Shown: positions 36,082 through 46,114, counted from the stretch's first letter. The stretch: 64,000 bases of DNA from Rhizobium rosettiformans W3 (GCF_004912135.1 NZ_STGU01000003.1:248001-312000), one strand, 5' to 3'. Notes: generated by a model from the letters alone, not told the origin. Program-made: numbers and translations.

Positions 36082-38628
36082 TCAAAGCTCGCGCAGCACC
36101 GGAGCCGCTTTCTGCCCGAGGATGCGCCAGGTGCCGGCAAGGCCGATCCCGATCGTGACGACGAGCGCAATCACGAGCGTCATCAAGGCAACGTCCGGCA
36201 GGAAGTTCGACGGCAGGTTCATGATCTGGCTCAGCACGAACCAGGCGATGCCGCCACCCGCAATCAGCGCAAAGATCGCCGTTGCCGCACCCAGTAGCAT
36301 ATACTCGTAGGTGAAGGCGCGGATCAGCATGGCGCGTGTCGCGCCGAGCGTCTTCAGGATGACCGCATCATGCGTGCGGGCCCGGTTTCCAGCTGCGAGT
36401 GCGCCCGAGAGCACCAGGACCGATGCAATCAGCGCGATCGCGGCGGCTGCCCGGATTGCGGTTGCCAGCTGTCCGACCAGACGATCGACCACATCGAGAG
36501 CGTCCTTGACGCGAACGGTGGTGATGGTCGGGAATTGCTGGGTAACCGAACGCAGGATCGAGGCTTCCTCAGCCGCCGTCGCGTCCTGATCGATCAGCGT
36601 CGCCAGCCAGGCATGCGGGGCGCCGGCGAAGGTGTTGGGCGAGAAGACCATGACGAAGTTCATCGACAGGCTTTCCCATTCCACTGTCCGGAAGTTCGCG
36701 ATCTTCGCCGTGATGTTGCGGCCGAGCACGTTGATGGTGATCGTATCGCCGACCTTGAGGCCGAGTTCGCGACCTTCTTCCTCCGCGAAGGACACCAGCG
36801 GCTCGCCGGTATAACCGTCAGGCCACCATTCGCCCTCTGTCAGGGTGCTGTTTTCCGGAATGTTTTTCGCATAGGTCAGGCCGCGATCGCCGCGCAGGAC
36901 CCAGCGACCTTCCGGCGGCACCTCGACCTTGGCGACATCCGTGCCGTTGAGTTCGACGATGCGGCCGCGCAGCATCGGTACCTCGATCAGCTTGCCGTCC
37001 GGTGCCATGCCTTCGACCAGGGTGCGGAAGCCGTCGATTTCGCCGCTTTGAATGTCGACGAAGAAGAAGTTCGGCGCACGTTCGGGCAGGTTGCCTGTCA
37101 GCTCGCGCCGCAGATTGCCGTCGATCAGCGCCAGTGCCACCAGCAGGCTGAGGCCCAGGCCGAGGGAGAGGGTTACAGCCGGGGTCAGTGCGCCGGGACG
37201 ATGGATGTTGCCGACGGCCAGTCTCAGGGCCGCGGAATGAATGCGCGGGCTGCGCTTGGCAAGCCAGGCGATGCCCATGGCGACCACGCGCAGTAGCACG
37301 AAGCCTGCGGCCATGGCGGCAAGGAAGATCGTCGCGATCCGCTGCTGCTCCGAGGTGAAGATGGCAAGCGCTGCCAGCGCGCCCAGGGCTAGAGCCATGG
37401 CCAGGAGATAGGGCCAGGACGGAAGACCGGAGGCTTCGAAACCCTGCTCGCGGAAGAGGGCCGTTGCCGGCACCTTGCGGGCATGGCCGAGCGGCAGGAT
37501 GGCGAAGGCGAAGGTCACCAGCATGCCGAAGATCGCCGCAAGGAGGAGCGCACGCGGGTAGAGCGTGGCTTCCGCTGAGATCGGCAGGATGCCGGCGAGG
37601 TAGCTTGCCACGATCGGCGGGGCGATGGCACCGAGAACGAGGCCGGCCAGGATGCCGACGGATGCGACCAGCGTGATCTGGATGAGATAGACCATGACCA
37701 CCACGGAGGCCGGGGCGCCGACGCATTTCAGCGTGGCGATGACGGTCCGCTTGGAATCGAGGAAGGCGCGTACAGCATTGGCCACGCCGACCCCGCCGAC
37801 CACGAGCGCCGTCAGGCCGACCAGCGTCAGGAACTGGGAGAAGCGCTCGACATTCTCGGTCAGAGCGGGGGCTGCGCGGTCGCTGCTGCGGATTGACCAG
37901 CCGGCTGTCGGGTGTTCAGCCTGGGCGCGCTGGCGGATTGCTTCCGGCGTCGGGGCAGGGTTGTCGTAGCGGATCTTGTAGGCATGTTCGACAAGGCTGC
38001 CGGTTGCCACGAGCCCGCTGGCAAAGAGGCCATCCCGGCTGGTCAGGAAGCGAGGCGCGAAGCCGAAACCATCCGAGATCGAATCCGGCTCGGTGACGAT
38101 GGTGCCATTGATGCGGAAGCGGGCATTGCCGACCAGCAGTTCGTCGCCGACCTGGATGTTCATCCGTTCAAGCAGAAGAGGGGCAACGACTGCGCCCCAG
38201 GTGCCGTCCTGCTGGGCCAGCAGTTCCGTGAGGGGGCGATCGGGCTCGGCAACGAGCCTGCCATAAAGCGGATAGGCCTCGTCGACGGCCTTGATCTCGA
38301 CCAGCGACTGATCCGAGCCATCGGCGAGACGCGCCATGGAGCGCAGGTTGGTGGTGACGGAAACCGTGCCGAAGCCTTCCAGGAAGGCGCGTTCTTCGGA
38401 CGTGGCCTCGCGGTTGTCGAGTTCGAACCGCACGTCGCCGGCCAGCAGCGTCCGGCCTTCCGAAGAAATCGCATCGGTAATGGCGGTCGACACGGAGTTC
38501 ACGGCAGCGATGGCGCCGGTTCCCAGCGCGATACAGGCGAGGAAGATGTAGAAACCCTTCAGTCCGCCGCGCAATTCACGCAGGGCGATCCGAAAGGCAA
38601 TGGAAAGGCGAGAGGCAAAGCTTGTCAT
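36082..38628 (-). CDS. ABC transporter permease, FtsX/MacB-like (YbbP type)
   Basis: 848 residues. It has an N-terminal helix and a large periplasmic MacB-core domain, then two FtsX units with membrane helices (AVRAFLDSKRTVIATLKCVGAP in the first, ILKTLGATRAMLIRAFTYEY in the second), about ten helices in all. The ATPase gene overlaps its start by 4 nt (ATGA). With the ATPase and the divergent TesA-like esterase it matches the ybbA-ybbP/tesA layout of E. coli. Substrate is unknown; lipid or lipoprotein handling is inferred. Confidence 0.9.
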   Translation of the reverse strand: MTSFASRLSIAFRIALRELRGGLKGFYIFLACIALGTGAIAAVNSVSTAITDAISSEGRTLLAGDVRFELDNREATSEERAFLEGFGTVSVTTNLRSMARLADGSDQSLVEIKAVDEAYPLYGRLVAEPDRPLTELLAQQDGTWGAVVAPLLLERMNIQVGDELLVGNARFRINGTIVTEPDSISDGFGFAPRFLTSRDGLFASGLVATGSLVEHAYKIRYDNPAPTPEAIRQRAQAEHPTAGWSIRSSDRAAPALTENVERFSQFLTLVGLTALVVGGVGVANAVRAFLDSKRTVIATLKCVGAPASVVVMVYLIQITLVASVGILAGLVLGAIAPPIVASYLAGILPISAEATLYPRALLLAAIFGMLVTFAFAILPLGHARKVPATALFREQGFEASGLPSWPYLLAMALALGALAALAIFTSEQQRIATIFLAAMAAGFVLLRVVAMGIAWLAKRSPRIHSAALRLAVGNIHRPGALTPAVTLSLGLGLSLLVALALIDGNLRRELTGNLPERAPNFFFVDIQSGEIDGFRTLVEGMAPDGKLIEVPMLRGRIVELNGTDVAKVEVPPEGRWVLRGDRGLTYAKNIPENSTLTEGEWWPDGYTGEPLVSFAEEEGRELGLKVGDTITINVLGRNITAKIANFRTVEWESLSMNFVMVFSPNTFAGAPHAWLATLIDQDATAAEEASILRSVTQQFPTITTVRVKDALDVVDRLVGQLATAIRAAAAIALIASVLVLSGALAAGNRARTHDAVILKTLGATRAMLIRAFTYEYMLLGAATAIFALIAGGGIAWFVLSQIMNLPSNFLPDVALMTLVIALVVTIGIGLAGTWRILGQKAAPVLREL

Positions 38629-39338
38629 GCGGACACCGAAGCGAGACGGGTCTGCTCGTTTCGGCTGTCGCCGGCGATCCGGCCGGAGGCCACCTTGATC
38701 TGTCTGGTGCAGCGGGCGGCGAGCGACGGATCGTGGGTGACGAGGATGAGAGTCATGCCGCGTTCCTTCTGCTTGGTGAACAGAAGGTCGGCGATCTGGC
38801 GACCAGTCTCGGTGTCGAGATTGCCTGTCGGCTCGTCCGCGATCAGCACGGCCGGCGAAGGTGCCAGCGCCCGGGCGATCGCCACGCGCTGCTGCTCGCC
38901 GCCGGAAAGCTGACCGGGATAGTGGCTGAGGCGTTCGCCCAGGCCGACGGATTCCAGTTCCTTGCGCGCAATGTCGAAAGCGCCTTTCACATTGGCGAGT
39001 TCAAGCGGAACCGCGACGTTCTCGAGCGCCGTCATGTTGGCGATGAGATGGAAGGACTGGAAGACGATGCCGATGTTCTTGCCACGGAAGTCGGCGAGAC
39101 GATCTTCGCTCAGCGTATGAAGCGGCGTGTTGCGGACATGAATTTCGCCGCTGTCGAGGCGTTCGAGACCTGCCAGCACCATCAAAAGCGTCGATTTGCC
39201 GGAGCCTGATGGCCCGACAATGCCCACGGCTTCGCTCTCTGCAATCGACAGGTCGATGCTCTTCAAAACGTGAACGGAGGCAGCGGCATTGCCAAGCGTG
39301 AGATCGGCGCTTTTCAATTCGATGATGCTGTTTCTCAC
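38625..39338 (-). CDS. ABC transporter ATPase (YbbA/LolD-like)
   Basis: 237 residues. Walker [11 protein letters not shown]-loop, signature [15 protein letters not shown] and Walker [13 protein letters not shown] are all intact. It pairs with the FtsX-like permease whose start it overlaps. I chose the GTG at 39338 (product [16 protein letters not shown]) with AGGATGG upstream; a start 42 nt earlier would crowd the divergent esterase promoter. Confidence 0.92.
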   Translation of the reverse strand: MRNSIIELKSADLTLGNAAASVHVLKSIDLSIAESEAVGIVGPSGSGKSTLLMVLAGLERLDSGEIHVRNTPLHTLSEDRLADFRGKNIGIVFQSFHLIANMTALENVAVPLELANVKGAFDIARKELESVGLGERLSHYPGQLSGGEQQRVAIARALAPSPAVLIADEPTGNLDTETGRQIADLLFTKQKERGMTLILVTHDPSLAARCTRQIKVASGRIAGDSRNEQTRLASVSA

Positions 39339-39412
39339 ACTCGACCATCCTATATCTGGAAAGATGAAGCTTCGCCGCACTGCGGCATTCCCAGCAATCT
39401 AGGAAAGGCCCC

Positions 39413-40060
39413 ATGACTTTTAAAGCTCAGCTCCTTCATTTCGCCGTGATCCTGCTGACGGTCCTGGCCGGTCCACGGATTGCCGCCGCCGAGCCCCTGC
39501 AGCTTGTCGGTCTCGGGGACAGTCTGATGGCGGGATACCAGTTGCCGCAGGAGGATGCTCTGCCGGCCCAGCTCCAGCGCCAGCTGGTTGCCAAGGGGCA
39601 TGACGTAGTGATCGCGAATGCCGGTGTCTCCGGTGACACGACATCGGGCGGCCTGTCACGCGTCGACTGGTCGGTGCCGGAGGGGACCGATGGCGTCATT
39701 CTCGAACTCGGCGCCAATGATGCCCTGCGCGGGATCCCTCCGGAGCAGACCGAAAAGAACCTCGATCAGATCATCACCCGGCTGAAGGAGCGCAACATTC
39801 CGATCCTGCTGGTCGGCATGCTCGCGCCGCCGAACATGGGTGACGATTATGGTCAGCGGTTCAACGCGATCTATCCGCGTCTCGCGGAGAAGTATGGCCT
39901 GCCGCTTTATCCCTTCGTCCTCGACGGGGTGATCACGGATCGCAGCCTGCTTCTCGACGATGGCATGCACCCCAACACCAAGGGTCTCGAGACCATGGCC
40001 CAGCGCATGCTGCCTCTCGCCGAAACTTGGGTGGCAGACATCAAGGGACAGCAGAATTAA
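39413..40060 (+). CDS. TesA-like arylesterase (GDSL/SGNH hydrolase)
   Basis: 215 residues. Signal peptide to about residue 25 (LAGPRIAAA), so periplasmic. Block I LGDSLMAGYQLP (Ser near 36), block III GANDALRG, block V DDGMHPN. Homologous to E. coli TesA thioesterase/lysophospholipase L1. It is divergent from the ABC genes, the conserved tesA/ybbAP pairing. Confidence 0.92.
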   Translation: MTFKAQLLHFAVILLTVLAGPRIAAAEPLQLVGLGDSLMAGYQLPQEDALPAQLQRQLVAKGHDVVIANAGVSGDTTSGGLSRVDWSVPEGTDGVILELGANDALRGIPPEQTEKNLDQIITRLKERNIPILLVGMLAPPNMGDDYGQRFNAIYPRLAEKYGLPLYPFVLDGVITDRSLLLDDGMHPNTKGLETMAQRMLPLAETWVADIKGQQN

Positions 40061-40126
40061 ACGCTTGCGCTTGAAGTCGTTGCGTGATTCGCTGTGAGCA
40101 CCTGCAAAAGATTCGGGGAGCGCTCC

Positions 40127-40720
40127 ATGCCGAGATTGTTCACTGCCCTCGAAATTCCGCGCAACGCTGCCATGAGTCTTTCATTGCTGCGCGGTGGGCT
40201 CCCCGGAGCGCGCTGGATCGATGTCGAGAATTATCACATCACTCTGCGCTTCATCGGAGACGTTGACGGTAGAACGGCCGATGAGGTCGTCGACAGGCTC
40301 GATCGGATCGACCGTCCCGAATTCTCCCTCAGCTTGAACGGCATCGGCTCCTTCGGCTCGAAGAAGCCGCATTCGATCTGGGCAGGCGTGTCTCCCGCGC
40401 CAGAACTCTACGCATTGCAGGGCGAAATCGAACGGATCTGCCAGCGCATCGGGTTGCCCCCGGATCCGCGCAAGTTCACGCCGCATGTGACCCTTGCCAG
40501 ACTGAAGTCATCGCGCGTCGATGACGTGGTTCATTATCTGAGCGGTCGTGGCGATTTCCAGACCATGCCCTTCCGGGTGGGCCGGTTCGTCCTTCTGTCG
40601 TCGAAGGAATCCGTCGGTGGCGGGCCCTACCTCACCGAAGAGGTCTTTCCTCTTTATGAGGCGCCGGTCTATCCGAATTTCGAGACGACCGCGCTGCAGC
40701 CCGCAAAGAGCATGCTGTAG
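40127..40720 (+). CDS. thpR: RNA 2',3'-cyclic phosphodiesterase (ThpR)
   Basis: 197 residues, 2H phosphoesterase superfamily. The two HxTx motifs are HITLRF (about 41) and HVTLAR (about 122). The family opens 2',3'-cyclic phosphates on RNA and was first described as 2'-5' RNA ligase. GGGGAG precedes the ATG at 40127. Its 3' end overlaps the phosphatase gene on the other strand by 52 bp. Confidence 0.92.
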   Translation: MPRLFTALEIPRNAAMSLSLLRGGLPGARWIDVENYHITLRFIGDVDGRTADEVVDRLDRIDRPEFSLSLNGIGSFGSKKPHSIWAGVSPAPELYALQGEIERICQRIGLPPDPRKFTPHVTLARLKSSRVDDVVHYLSGRGDFQTMPFRVGRFVLLSSKESVGGGPYLTEEVFPLYEAPVYPNFETTALQPAKSML

Positions 40721-41127
40721 ACCTCTTCGAAATCGGCCAGATCCCCGTGATAGGGGTCTGGAACGTCTTCACCGGTTCCGAAGGCGAGATCTGCGAAGAG
40801 ATGCAGTTCGGCGGTCGCGCTTTCCGGTCGCAGCGCCTTCAACCGGGCAAGATTGCTTCCATCCATCGCCACGACCAATTCGAAGTCATGGAAGTCGTGC
40901 GGCTTGACCTGACGCGCGCGTTGCCGCGAGATGTCAATGCCTTTTGCTGCCGCAATCTTGATCGACCGGCGGTCCGGCGGGCTGCCGACATGCCAGTCGC
41001 CGGTCCCCGCCGAAGCGATCACCGGCGTTTGTCTGGCTCCTGCCGTGAGGTGGCGGTAGATTCCTTCCGCAAGGGGTGATCGGCAGATGTTGCCGAGGCA
41101 GACGAAGAGAATTGAAGGTGCCGGCAT
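40669..41127 (-). CDS. Low-molecular-weight protein-tyrosine phosphatase
   Basis: 152 residues. The P-loop is CLGNICRSP (C-x5-R-S, residues about 9-17) and the general acid is in DPYHGD near 125. It could act on phosphotyrosine proteins, often those controlling exopolysaccharide. No Tyr kinase or exopolysaccharide gene is nearby. It is divergent from phhB over 27 bp, with a 52-bp convergent overlap with thpR. Confidence 0.93.
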   Translation of the reverse strand: MPAPSILFVCLGNICRSPLAEGIYRHLTAGARQTPVIASAGTGDWHVGSPPDRRSIKIAAAKGIDISRQRARQVKPHDFHDFELVVAMDGSNLARLKALRPESATAELHLFADLAFGTGEDVPDPYHGDLADFEEVYSMLFAGCSAVVSKFG

Positions 41128-41154
41128 CGCTCGATCCAGGAGGAGTGTTTTCCA

Positions 41155-41457
41155 ATGAAATACGAAAAACTGCCGGCGGCGTCCATTGCAGCCCGGCTGG
41201 CCGAATTGCAGGGCTGGAGCATCGGGCGTGACGGCGCCGCGATCGAGAAACACTTCGTCTTCCGTGACTTTCGCCAGGCCTTTGGCTTCATGACAGAATG
41301 CGCTCTGGCGGCCGAAAAGCTCGATCATCATCCGGAGTGGTTCAACGTCTACAGGAAGGTGGATGTGACGCTCACCACGCATTCGGCTGGCGGAATAACG
41401 GAACTGGACTTCAAGCTCGCCGTTCTCATGGATCTGGCTGCGGCGCGCAGCGGTTGA
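41155..41457 (+). CDS. phhB: 4a-hydroxytetrahydrobiopterin dehydratase (PCD/DCoH)
   Basis: 100 residues. The pterin-binding motif is [23 protein letters not shown] with the three catalytic His. It recycles pterin after aromatic amino-acid hydroxylation. No hydroxylase is present here, so a different role, such as in molybdopterin metabolism as proposed for some bacteria, is possible. GGAGGAG lies 10 nt before the ATG. Confidence 0.94.
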   Translation: MKYEKLPAASIAARLAELQGWSIGRDGAAIEKHFVFRDFRQAFGFMTECALAAEKLDHHPEWFNVYRKVDVTLTTHSAGGITELDFKLAVLMDLAAARSG

Positions 41458-41533
41458 TCGCAGGTGGTGATTGAATTCGGCTTCGAGCATTCACATATGA
41501 TTGATCGGGTCCGAACGAAAGGATCGATGGGCT

Positions 41534-41914
41534 ATGGATGACGTGAAGATTGGTGAGATCCTGCTTCCCGGAGACAAGGAGCAGCAGGAGCGACAGGAAG
41601 CGAAGGTTCGCAGCCGGTTCTGGCCGACCTTCAAGAAGGCCGCCCGCCAGATCCCTTTCTCGCGGGATCTCGTCGCCGCCTATTACTGCGCAACGGATCG
41701 CGAGACACCTTTCCGTGTTCGCGGCATCCTGCTTGCCGCACTGGGCTACTTCGTCCTGCCGATCGATGTCGTGCCGGATATTCTCGCGGTCGTTGGCTTC
41801 ACGGATGACATTGCCGTGCTCACAACAGCCATCGCCATGATCAACCGGCACATCAAGGATCGTCATTACGAGGAAGCCGACAGGGCGCTCGCAGACAGTC
41901 CCGATCAGACCTGA
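41534..41914 (+). CDS. DUF1232 (YkvA-like) membrane protein
   Basis: 126 residues. The DUF1232 core is LAALGYFVLPIDVVPDILAVVGFTDDIAVL (about 66-96), a membrane-associated hairpin with the signature Pro-x-Asp-x-x-Pro-Asp. Function is unknown. The N-terminal 50 residues are charged and probably cytosolic. The start MDDVKIGEI at 41534 follows AGGA; an in-frame ATG 33 nt upstream is possible. Confidence 0.88.
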   Translation: MDDVKIGEILLPGDKEQQERQEAKVRSRFWPTFKKAARQIPFSRDLVAAYYCATDRETPFRVRGILLAALGYFVLPIDVVPDILAVVGFTDDIAVLTTAIAMINRHIKDRHYEEADRALADSPDQT

Positions 41915-42174
41915 TGGTCGCAAGGCAGCCTTGTGTTCAAGGCAGCCCCACTCTTGCCTTTTTCTTTCCTTCTACATCGTCCGCAGGATCGAGGTCCGAA
42001 GCCGTTTTCTCCGGATTTCGGGGCGCCAAACGAGATACCGCCGTCAAATGTGACAACAAGGCGTGTGTCGTTCATCGTTTGGTAAGGTAAATTAAGTCAA
42101 ACTGAACACAGGTTTTGACGATGAGCGCCCGGCTGCATGGTCGGGTGATGGATGGAAACAACCGGCAGGAAGAC

Positions 42175-42678
42175 ATGTTCGTAAGAAGTAGCGTAACCGC
42201 ATTGGCAATCCTCCTGGCGAGCAGCGGGCTCGCCAACGCACAATCGCCCACGCGGATCGAGCAGTTCAAGGCCTGGGGTGCCTACTCCTACAAGTCGAAC
42301 GGCGGCACCGTGTGCTACGTGCTGTCCGTCCCGACGGCGAAGGAGCCGAGCAGCGTCAATCACGGCGACATTTTCTTCGTCGTCTCGCAGCGCCCGGGCC
42401 AGAATATCTCGTATGAGCCGCAGGCCATGATGGGTTACCCGATGAAGGGCGACTCGAAGGTCAACGTAACCATCGATAACAAGAATTTCGTCATGTTCGT
42501 CAAAGACAGCTCGGCCTGGGTGGAAAATGCCGCCGAAGAGCCGGCCTTGGTTGCTGCCATGAAGGGCGGCGCCACGATGACGGTCAAGGCGACGTCTGCA
42601 CGTGGCACGGCCACAAGCTATACCTATTCGCTTTCCGGCATCTCTGCAGCGCTGCAGAAGATCCAGAACTGCAACTGA
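42175..42678 (+). CDS. IalB-family secreted protein (invasion associated locus B)
   Basis: 167 residues. Signal peptide ending ASSGLANA, then a beta-rich domain with two Cys (CYVLSV and the C-terminal QNCN) that may form a disulfide. Resembles Bartonella IalB-like proteins, named for erythrocyte invasion but common in free-living rhizobia with unknown roles. The ATG at 42175 follows AGGAAG directly; an upstream start would bury the signal peptide. Confidence 0.78.
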   Translation: MFVRSSVTALAILLASSGLANAQSPTRIEQFKAWGAYSYKSNGGTVCYVLSVPTAKEPSSVNHGDIFFVVSQRPGQNISYEPQAMMGYPMKGDSKVNVTIDNKNFVMFVKDSSAWVENAAEEPALVAAMKGGATMTVKATSARGTATSYTYSLSGISAALQKIQNCN

Positions 42679-42701
42679 CGGCCAATCGCCGATCATGAAA
42701 T

Positions 42702-42731
42702 TCAGGGCCGGCAGACCACTGCCGGCCCTGA
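42702..42731 (+). terminator. Long perfect hairpin after the IalB-like gene
   Basis: TCAGGGCCGGCAG-ACCA-CTGCCGGCCCTGA, a 13-bp perfect stem, 23 nt past the stop. It has no proper T run (AGCCGTTT), so it may be a terminator of the weak-tract kind or a 3'-end stabiliser. Confidence 0.6.
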
Positions 42732-42912
42732 GCCGTTTCCACTTCACCCGCAAAGCAGGGTCGGGGTGACGGACGCCAAAAAAGCTGCTATTGGCCGCAG
42801 CCAAATAAGGACATCGGCTTGATGCCTGTCCATCATGATCCTTGAATTCATACCTGCCTGCCGGAACGCGCTCCATCCGAGCCGCTTTCCCATATGGTCC
42901 CGAGGTAACGAG

Positions 42913-44151
42913 ATGACTGTCACTGTGACGCTTCCTGAGCGTAGCCAGACTGCGGCTTCCATTCGCCCTGCTGCCATTATCGAGAAGCCGAGCCTGATCG
43001 GCCTCGACCGCGAAGCGTTGGGCAATGCCCTGCGCGAAAAGGGCGTGCCGGAAAAGCAGATCAAGATGCGCGTCGCGCAGATCTGGAACTGGCTCTATGT
43101 GCGCGGCGTCTCGGATTTCGACCACATGGCCAATGTCTCCAAGGATATGCGCGAAATGCTGAAGACGCATTTCACCATCGCACGGCCCGAGATCGTCGAG
43201 GAACAGGTGTCCAATGACGGCACCCGCAAATGGCTCCTGCGCTTTCCGCCCCGTGGCGCCGGCCGCCCGGTCGAGGTGGAAGCCGTCTATATTCCGGAAG
43301 AAGGTCGCGGAACGCTCTGCATCTCCAGCCAGGTCGGCTGCACGCTCACCTGCTCCTTCTGTCACACGGGCACACAGAAGCTGGTGCGCAATCTGACGGC
43401 GGAAGAGATCCTGTCCCAGCTGCTTTTGGCGCGTGACCGGCTCGGCGATTTCCCGGATCGCGAAACGCCCGTCGGCACGATGATGCCGTCAAGCGATCGC
43501 AAGGTCACCAACATCGTCATGATGGGCATGGGTGAGCCGCTCTACAATTTCGAAGAGGTGAAGAAGGCGCTGCTGATCGCGACCGATGGCGACGGCCTGT
43601 CGCTGTCGAAGCGTCGTGTCACGCTCTCGACCTCGGGCGTTGTGCCGGAGATCTACCGGACAGGCGAGGAGATCGGCGTCATGCTGGCCATCTCGCTGCA
43701 TGCGGTGCGCGACGAATTGCGCGACATGCTGGTTCCGATCAACAAGAAGTATCCGTTGAAGGAGCTGATCGAAGCCTGTCGTAACTATCCGGGCCTTTCG
43801 AACGCCCGTCGCATCACCTTCGAATATGTGATGCTGAAGGACGTCAACGACAGCCTGGAGGATGCCAAGGGCCTGATCCAGTTGCTCAAGGGCGTGCCGG
43901 CGAAGATCAACCTCATCCCGTTCAATCCGTGGCCCGGCACCAACTACCAGTGCTCCGACTGGGCGCAGATCGAGAAATTCGCCGACTTCATCAATCAGGC
44001 CGGCTATGCCTCGCCGATCCGCACGCCGCGTGGTCGCGACATCCTCGCCGCCTGCGGTCAGCTGAAATCGGAATCGGAGCGCATGCGCAAGACCGAACGT
44101 CTGGCGTTCGAAGCGATGATGATCGCCAATCACGGCGAAGACGACGATTGA
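42913..44151 (+). CDS. rlmN: 23S rRNA (adenine2503-C2)/tRNA methyltransferase
   Basis: A radical-SAM enzyme of 412 residues methylating A2503 of 23S rRNA and A37 of some tRNAs. The SAM cluster motif is [11 protein letters not shown] (CxxxCxxC); [13 protein letters not shown] and STSGVVPEI follow. The C-terminal catalytic Cys lies in [12 protein letters not shown]. The ATG at 42913 has GAGG upstream. The N-terminal 40 residues are longer than in E. coli, as is usual in rhizobia. Confidence 0.95.
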   Translation: MTVTVTLPERSQTAASIRPAAIIEKPSLIGLDREALGNALREKGVPEKQIKMRVAQIWNWLYVRGVSDFDHMANVSKDMREMLKTHFTIARPEIVEEQVSNDGTRKWLLRFPPRGAGRPVEVEAVYIPEEGRGTLCISSQVGCTLTCSFCHTGTQKLVRNLTAEEILSQLLLARDRLGDFPDRETPVGTMMPSSDRKVTNIVMMGMGEPLYNFEEVKKALLIATDGDGLSLSKRRVTLSTSGVVPEIYRTGEEIGVMLAISLHAVRDELRDMLVPINKKYPLKELIEACRNYPGLSNARRITFEYVMLKDVNDSLEDAKGLIQLLKGVPAKINLIPFNPWPGTNYQCSDWAQIEKFADFINQAGYASPIRTPRGRDILAACGQLKSESERMRKTERLAFEAMMIANHGEDDD

Positions 44152-44185
44152 GATTGCGGCGGGACGTTCGGCCCGCCCGTAGCTC

Positions 44186-44827
44186 TTACCTCGCCTGCGT
44201 CATGAAGATCTTCACCGCGAAGATCGAGAAGACGCCGGCGAAGGTGTAGTCGATGCCGCGCAGGACCTTGCGGTTCGCCTGCAGCCAGTTCGACATGAAA
44301 TCCGCCCCATAGACGATGCCGATTCCGATCGGCAGTGACAGGATGATCGACCAGAGGCCGAGGAAGATCAGCTTGCCGGTGACGTTCGGATCGCTGGCGG
44401 TGACGAATTGCGGCAGGAAGGTCATGAAGAAGATGATGACCTTGGGGTTCAAGAGATTGACCCAGAGCCCGTTCAGGAAGGCGCCCTTTTTCGACACCAC
44501 GGCATCGCCATCTGCCTTGATCACGAAGTTCGAGCCGTGCCGGATCGCCTGAAGCGCAAGCCACAGGAGATAAGCGGCGCCGCCTGTCTTCAACAGCAGG
44601 AAAGCCGTCGGCGAGGCGAGGATGAGCGCCGAGATGCCGAAGGCGACCAGCATGGTATGGATCGAGATGCCGAAGCTGGTGCCGGCGAGCGTCATCAGAC
44701 CAATGGCCTTTCCGTCGCGCAGCGAGCGACTGATCCAAAGCGTCATGTCCGGACCGGGCGTAATCGCCAGTAGCAACAGCGCCAGGCTAAAGGCAAGAAA
44801 GACGGGAAGGCTCGGAATGAAGTCCAT
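44186..44827 (-). CDS. LysE-family translocator
   Basis: 213 residues, six helices, with the family motif LLAITPGPDMTLWISRSLRDGKAIG at the N-terminus and LNPKVIIFFMTFLPQF in the middle. A second, distinct LysE member beside the one at 19.9 kb. Substrate is unknown. It is convergent with rlmN, with a GGCGGG/CCCGCC hairpin (44158-44177) in the gap. Confidence 0.88.
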   Translation of the reverse strand: MDFIPSLPVFLAFSLALLLLAITPGPDMTLWISRSLRDGKAIGLMTLAGTSFGISIHTMLVAFGISALILASPTAFLLLKTGGAAYLLWLALQAIRHGSNFVIKADGDAVVSKKGAFLNGLWVNLLNPKVIIFFMTFLPQFVTASDPNVTGKLIFLGLWSIILSLPIGIGIVYGADFMSNWLQANRKVLRGIDYTFAGVFSIFAVKIFMTQAR

Positions 44828-44901
44828 TGGTGTCACCGCATGATGAAGCACCCGCGACCTGCGGGGGCTTCATCCTTAGCGGCGATCGATGGCCTTGCCA
44901 A

Positions 44902-45765
44902 TCAGCCTTTGGGGATCGACAGATAGGTCTTGAAGGCGTCGGCATAGTCCGGATGCCAGCGCGACAGCGGTGGGCGGTTTTCGATGATGTCGCCGGCGGC
45001 CCAGGCGATGCGCTTCTCGTCCAGAGCGCGGGGCACCTCGTTGTCCGGGCAGAGAATGTAGAAGTCGCCTCTCACAAGGCTTTCCAGCATGAAGTCAACG
45101 GTTTCCTCCGGTGTCCAGGCGCCTGAAGGCTTCTCCGTGCGGCCGTTTGCGGTCAGTCCGGTGAAGACGAAGCCGGGGATCAGCAGGTGTGCAGAGACGT
45201 TGCAATCCGGCGTGTTGCGCAGCTCGTGCTGGAGCGCCTCGGTGAAGGCCTTCACGCCCGCTTTTGAAACATTGTAGGCCGGGTCGCCCGGCGGGGTGGT
45301 AATGCCCTGCTTGGAGCCGGTGTTGATGATCAGCGCTGCATCCTTGTGGGCGACCATGCCGGGGCCGAAGGTGCGGGTGCCGTTGATGACCGCCATGAGG
45401 TTGACACCGAGCACGTTGTCCCAGTTCGCCTGCGGCCCGAAGAGTGCGCTGCCCGGCTGGATCCCGGCATTGTTCATCAGCACATGCACGCGCCCGAACC
45501 GCTGGATGACGGCGCGCTCCAGGGCTTCCAGTTCATCGAGTTTCGACACATCCGTGCCGATCGCGACGACATCAGCTTCACCGCCGGCCGCGAGCGCGGT
45601 GACTTCGGCGGCTGCGTTCGCCAGGCGATCCCCGTCAAGATCGACCAGAACGACGCAAAGCCCCATCCGGGCGAAGGCTTTTGCTGCCGCAAGGCCGATG
45701 CCGGAGGCAGCACCGGTGATGACAGCAACATGACCTTTCACGAGCGCGGGATGCTGGGGCGTCAT
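44902..45765 (-). CDS. Short-chain dehydrogenase/reductase
   Basis: 287 residues. Rossmann motif TGAASGIGLAAA, NNAG, catalytic Ser in NTGSKQGI and Tyr-x3-Lys in YNVSKAG. The C-terminal extension is longer than in classical SDRs. Substrate is unknown. The start MTPQHPALVKGHVAVITG has AAGGAG upstream. It is divergent from the ParDE pair. Confidence 0.9.
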   Translation of the reverse strand: MTPQHPALVKGHVAVITGAASGIGLAAAKAFARMGLCVVLVDLDGDRLANAAAEVTALAAGGEADVVAIGTDVSKLDELEALERAVIQRFGRVHVLMNNAGIQPGSALFGPQANWDNVLGVNLMAVINGTRTFGPGMVAHKDAALIINTGSKQGITTPPGDPAYNVSKAGVKAFTEALQHELRNTPDCNVSAHLLIPGFVFTGLTANGRTEKPSGAWTPEETVDFMLESLVRGDFYILCPDNEVPRALDEKRIAWAAGDIIENRPPLSRWHPDYADAFKTYLSIPKG

Positions 45766-45865
45766 GGGCGAACTCCTTAAACCGGTGGTGTTATGAATGA
45801 CGACGATATGGTACCCTCGCGTCACATCGTCAACGTGACAGCCCGTGATGGAGGATTGCCTGCCG

Positions 45866-46114
45866 ATGAACAAGATGACGACCGTTACCGTCTCGCAGGA
45901 ACTGGCAGATTTCATCGAGGCCAGAATTACAGCCGGCGACTATGCTTCTGAAGGAGAGGTTATCGAGGCTGCACTCGCACTGCTGCGCGATGAGGTGGAC
46001 GGCCTGGCCGCCATCAAGGCCGCGATCGAGGAAGGTGAAGCTTCCGGTGAGCCGCAACCGTTTGACTTTGACGAGTTCATCGATCGTAAGCGCCGCCGCT
46101 CTGCCGCCGAATGA
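45866..46114 (+). CDS. parD: ParD-type antitoxin
   Basis: 82 residues. N-terminal ribbon-helix-helix DNA-binding part (TTVTVSQELADFIEARITAGDYASEGEVIEAAL) and an acidic C-terminal tail (EPQPFDFDEFIDRKRR) that wraps the toxin. It overlaps parE by 4 nt (ATGA). RHH antitoxins usually repress their own promoter, here in the 100-bp divergent gap. GGAGG is about 11 nt before this ATG, so a start slightly upstream is possible. Confidence 0.9.
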   Translation: MNKMTTVTVSQELADFIEARITAGDYASEGEVIEAALALLRDEVDGLAAIKAAIEEGEASGEPQPFDFDEFIDRKRRRSAAE

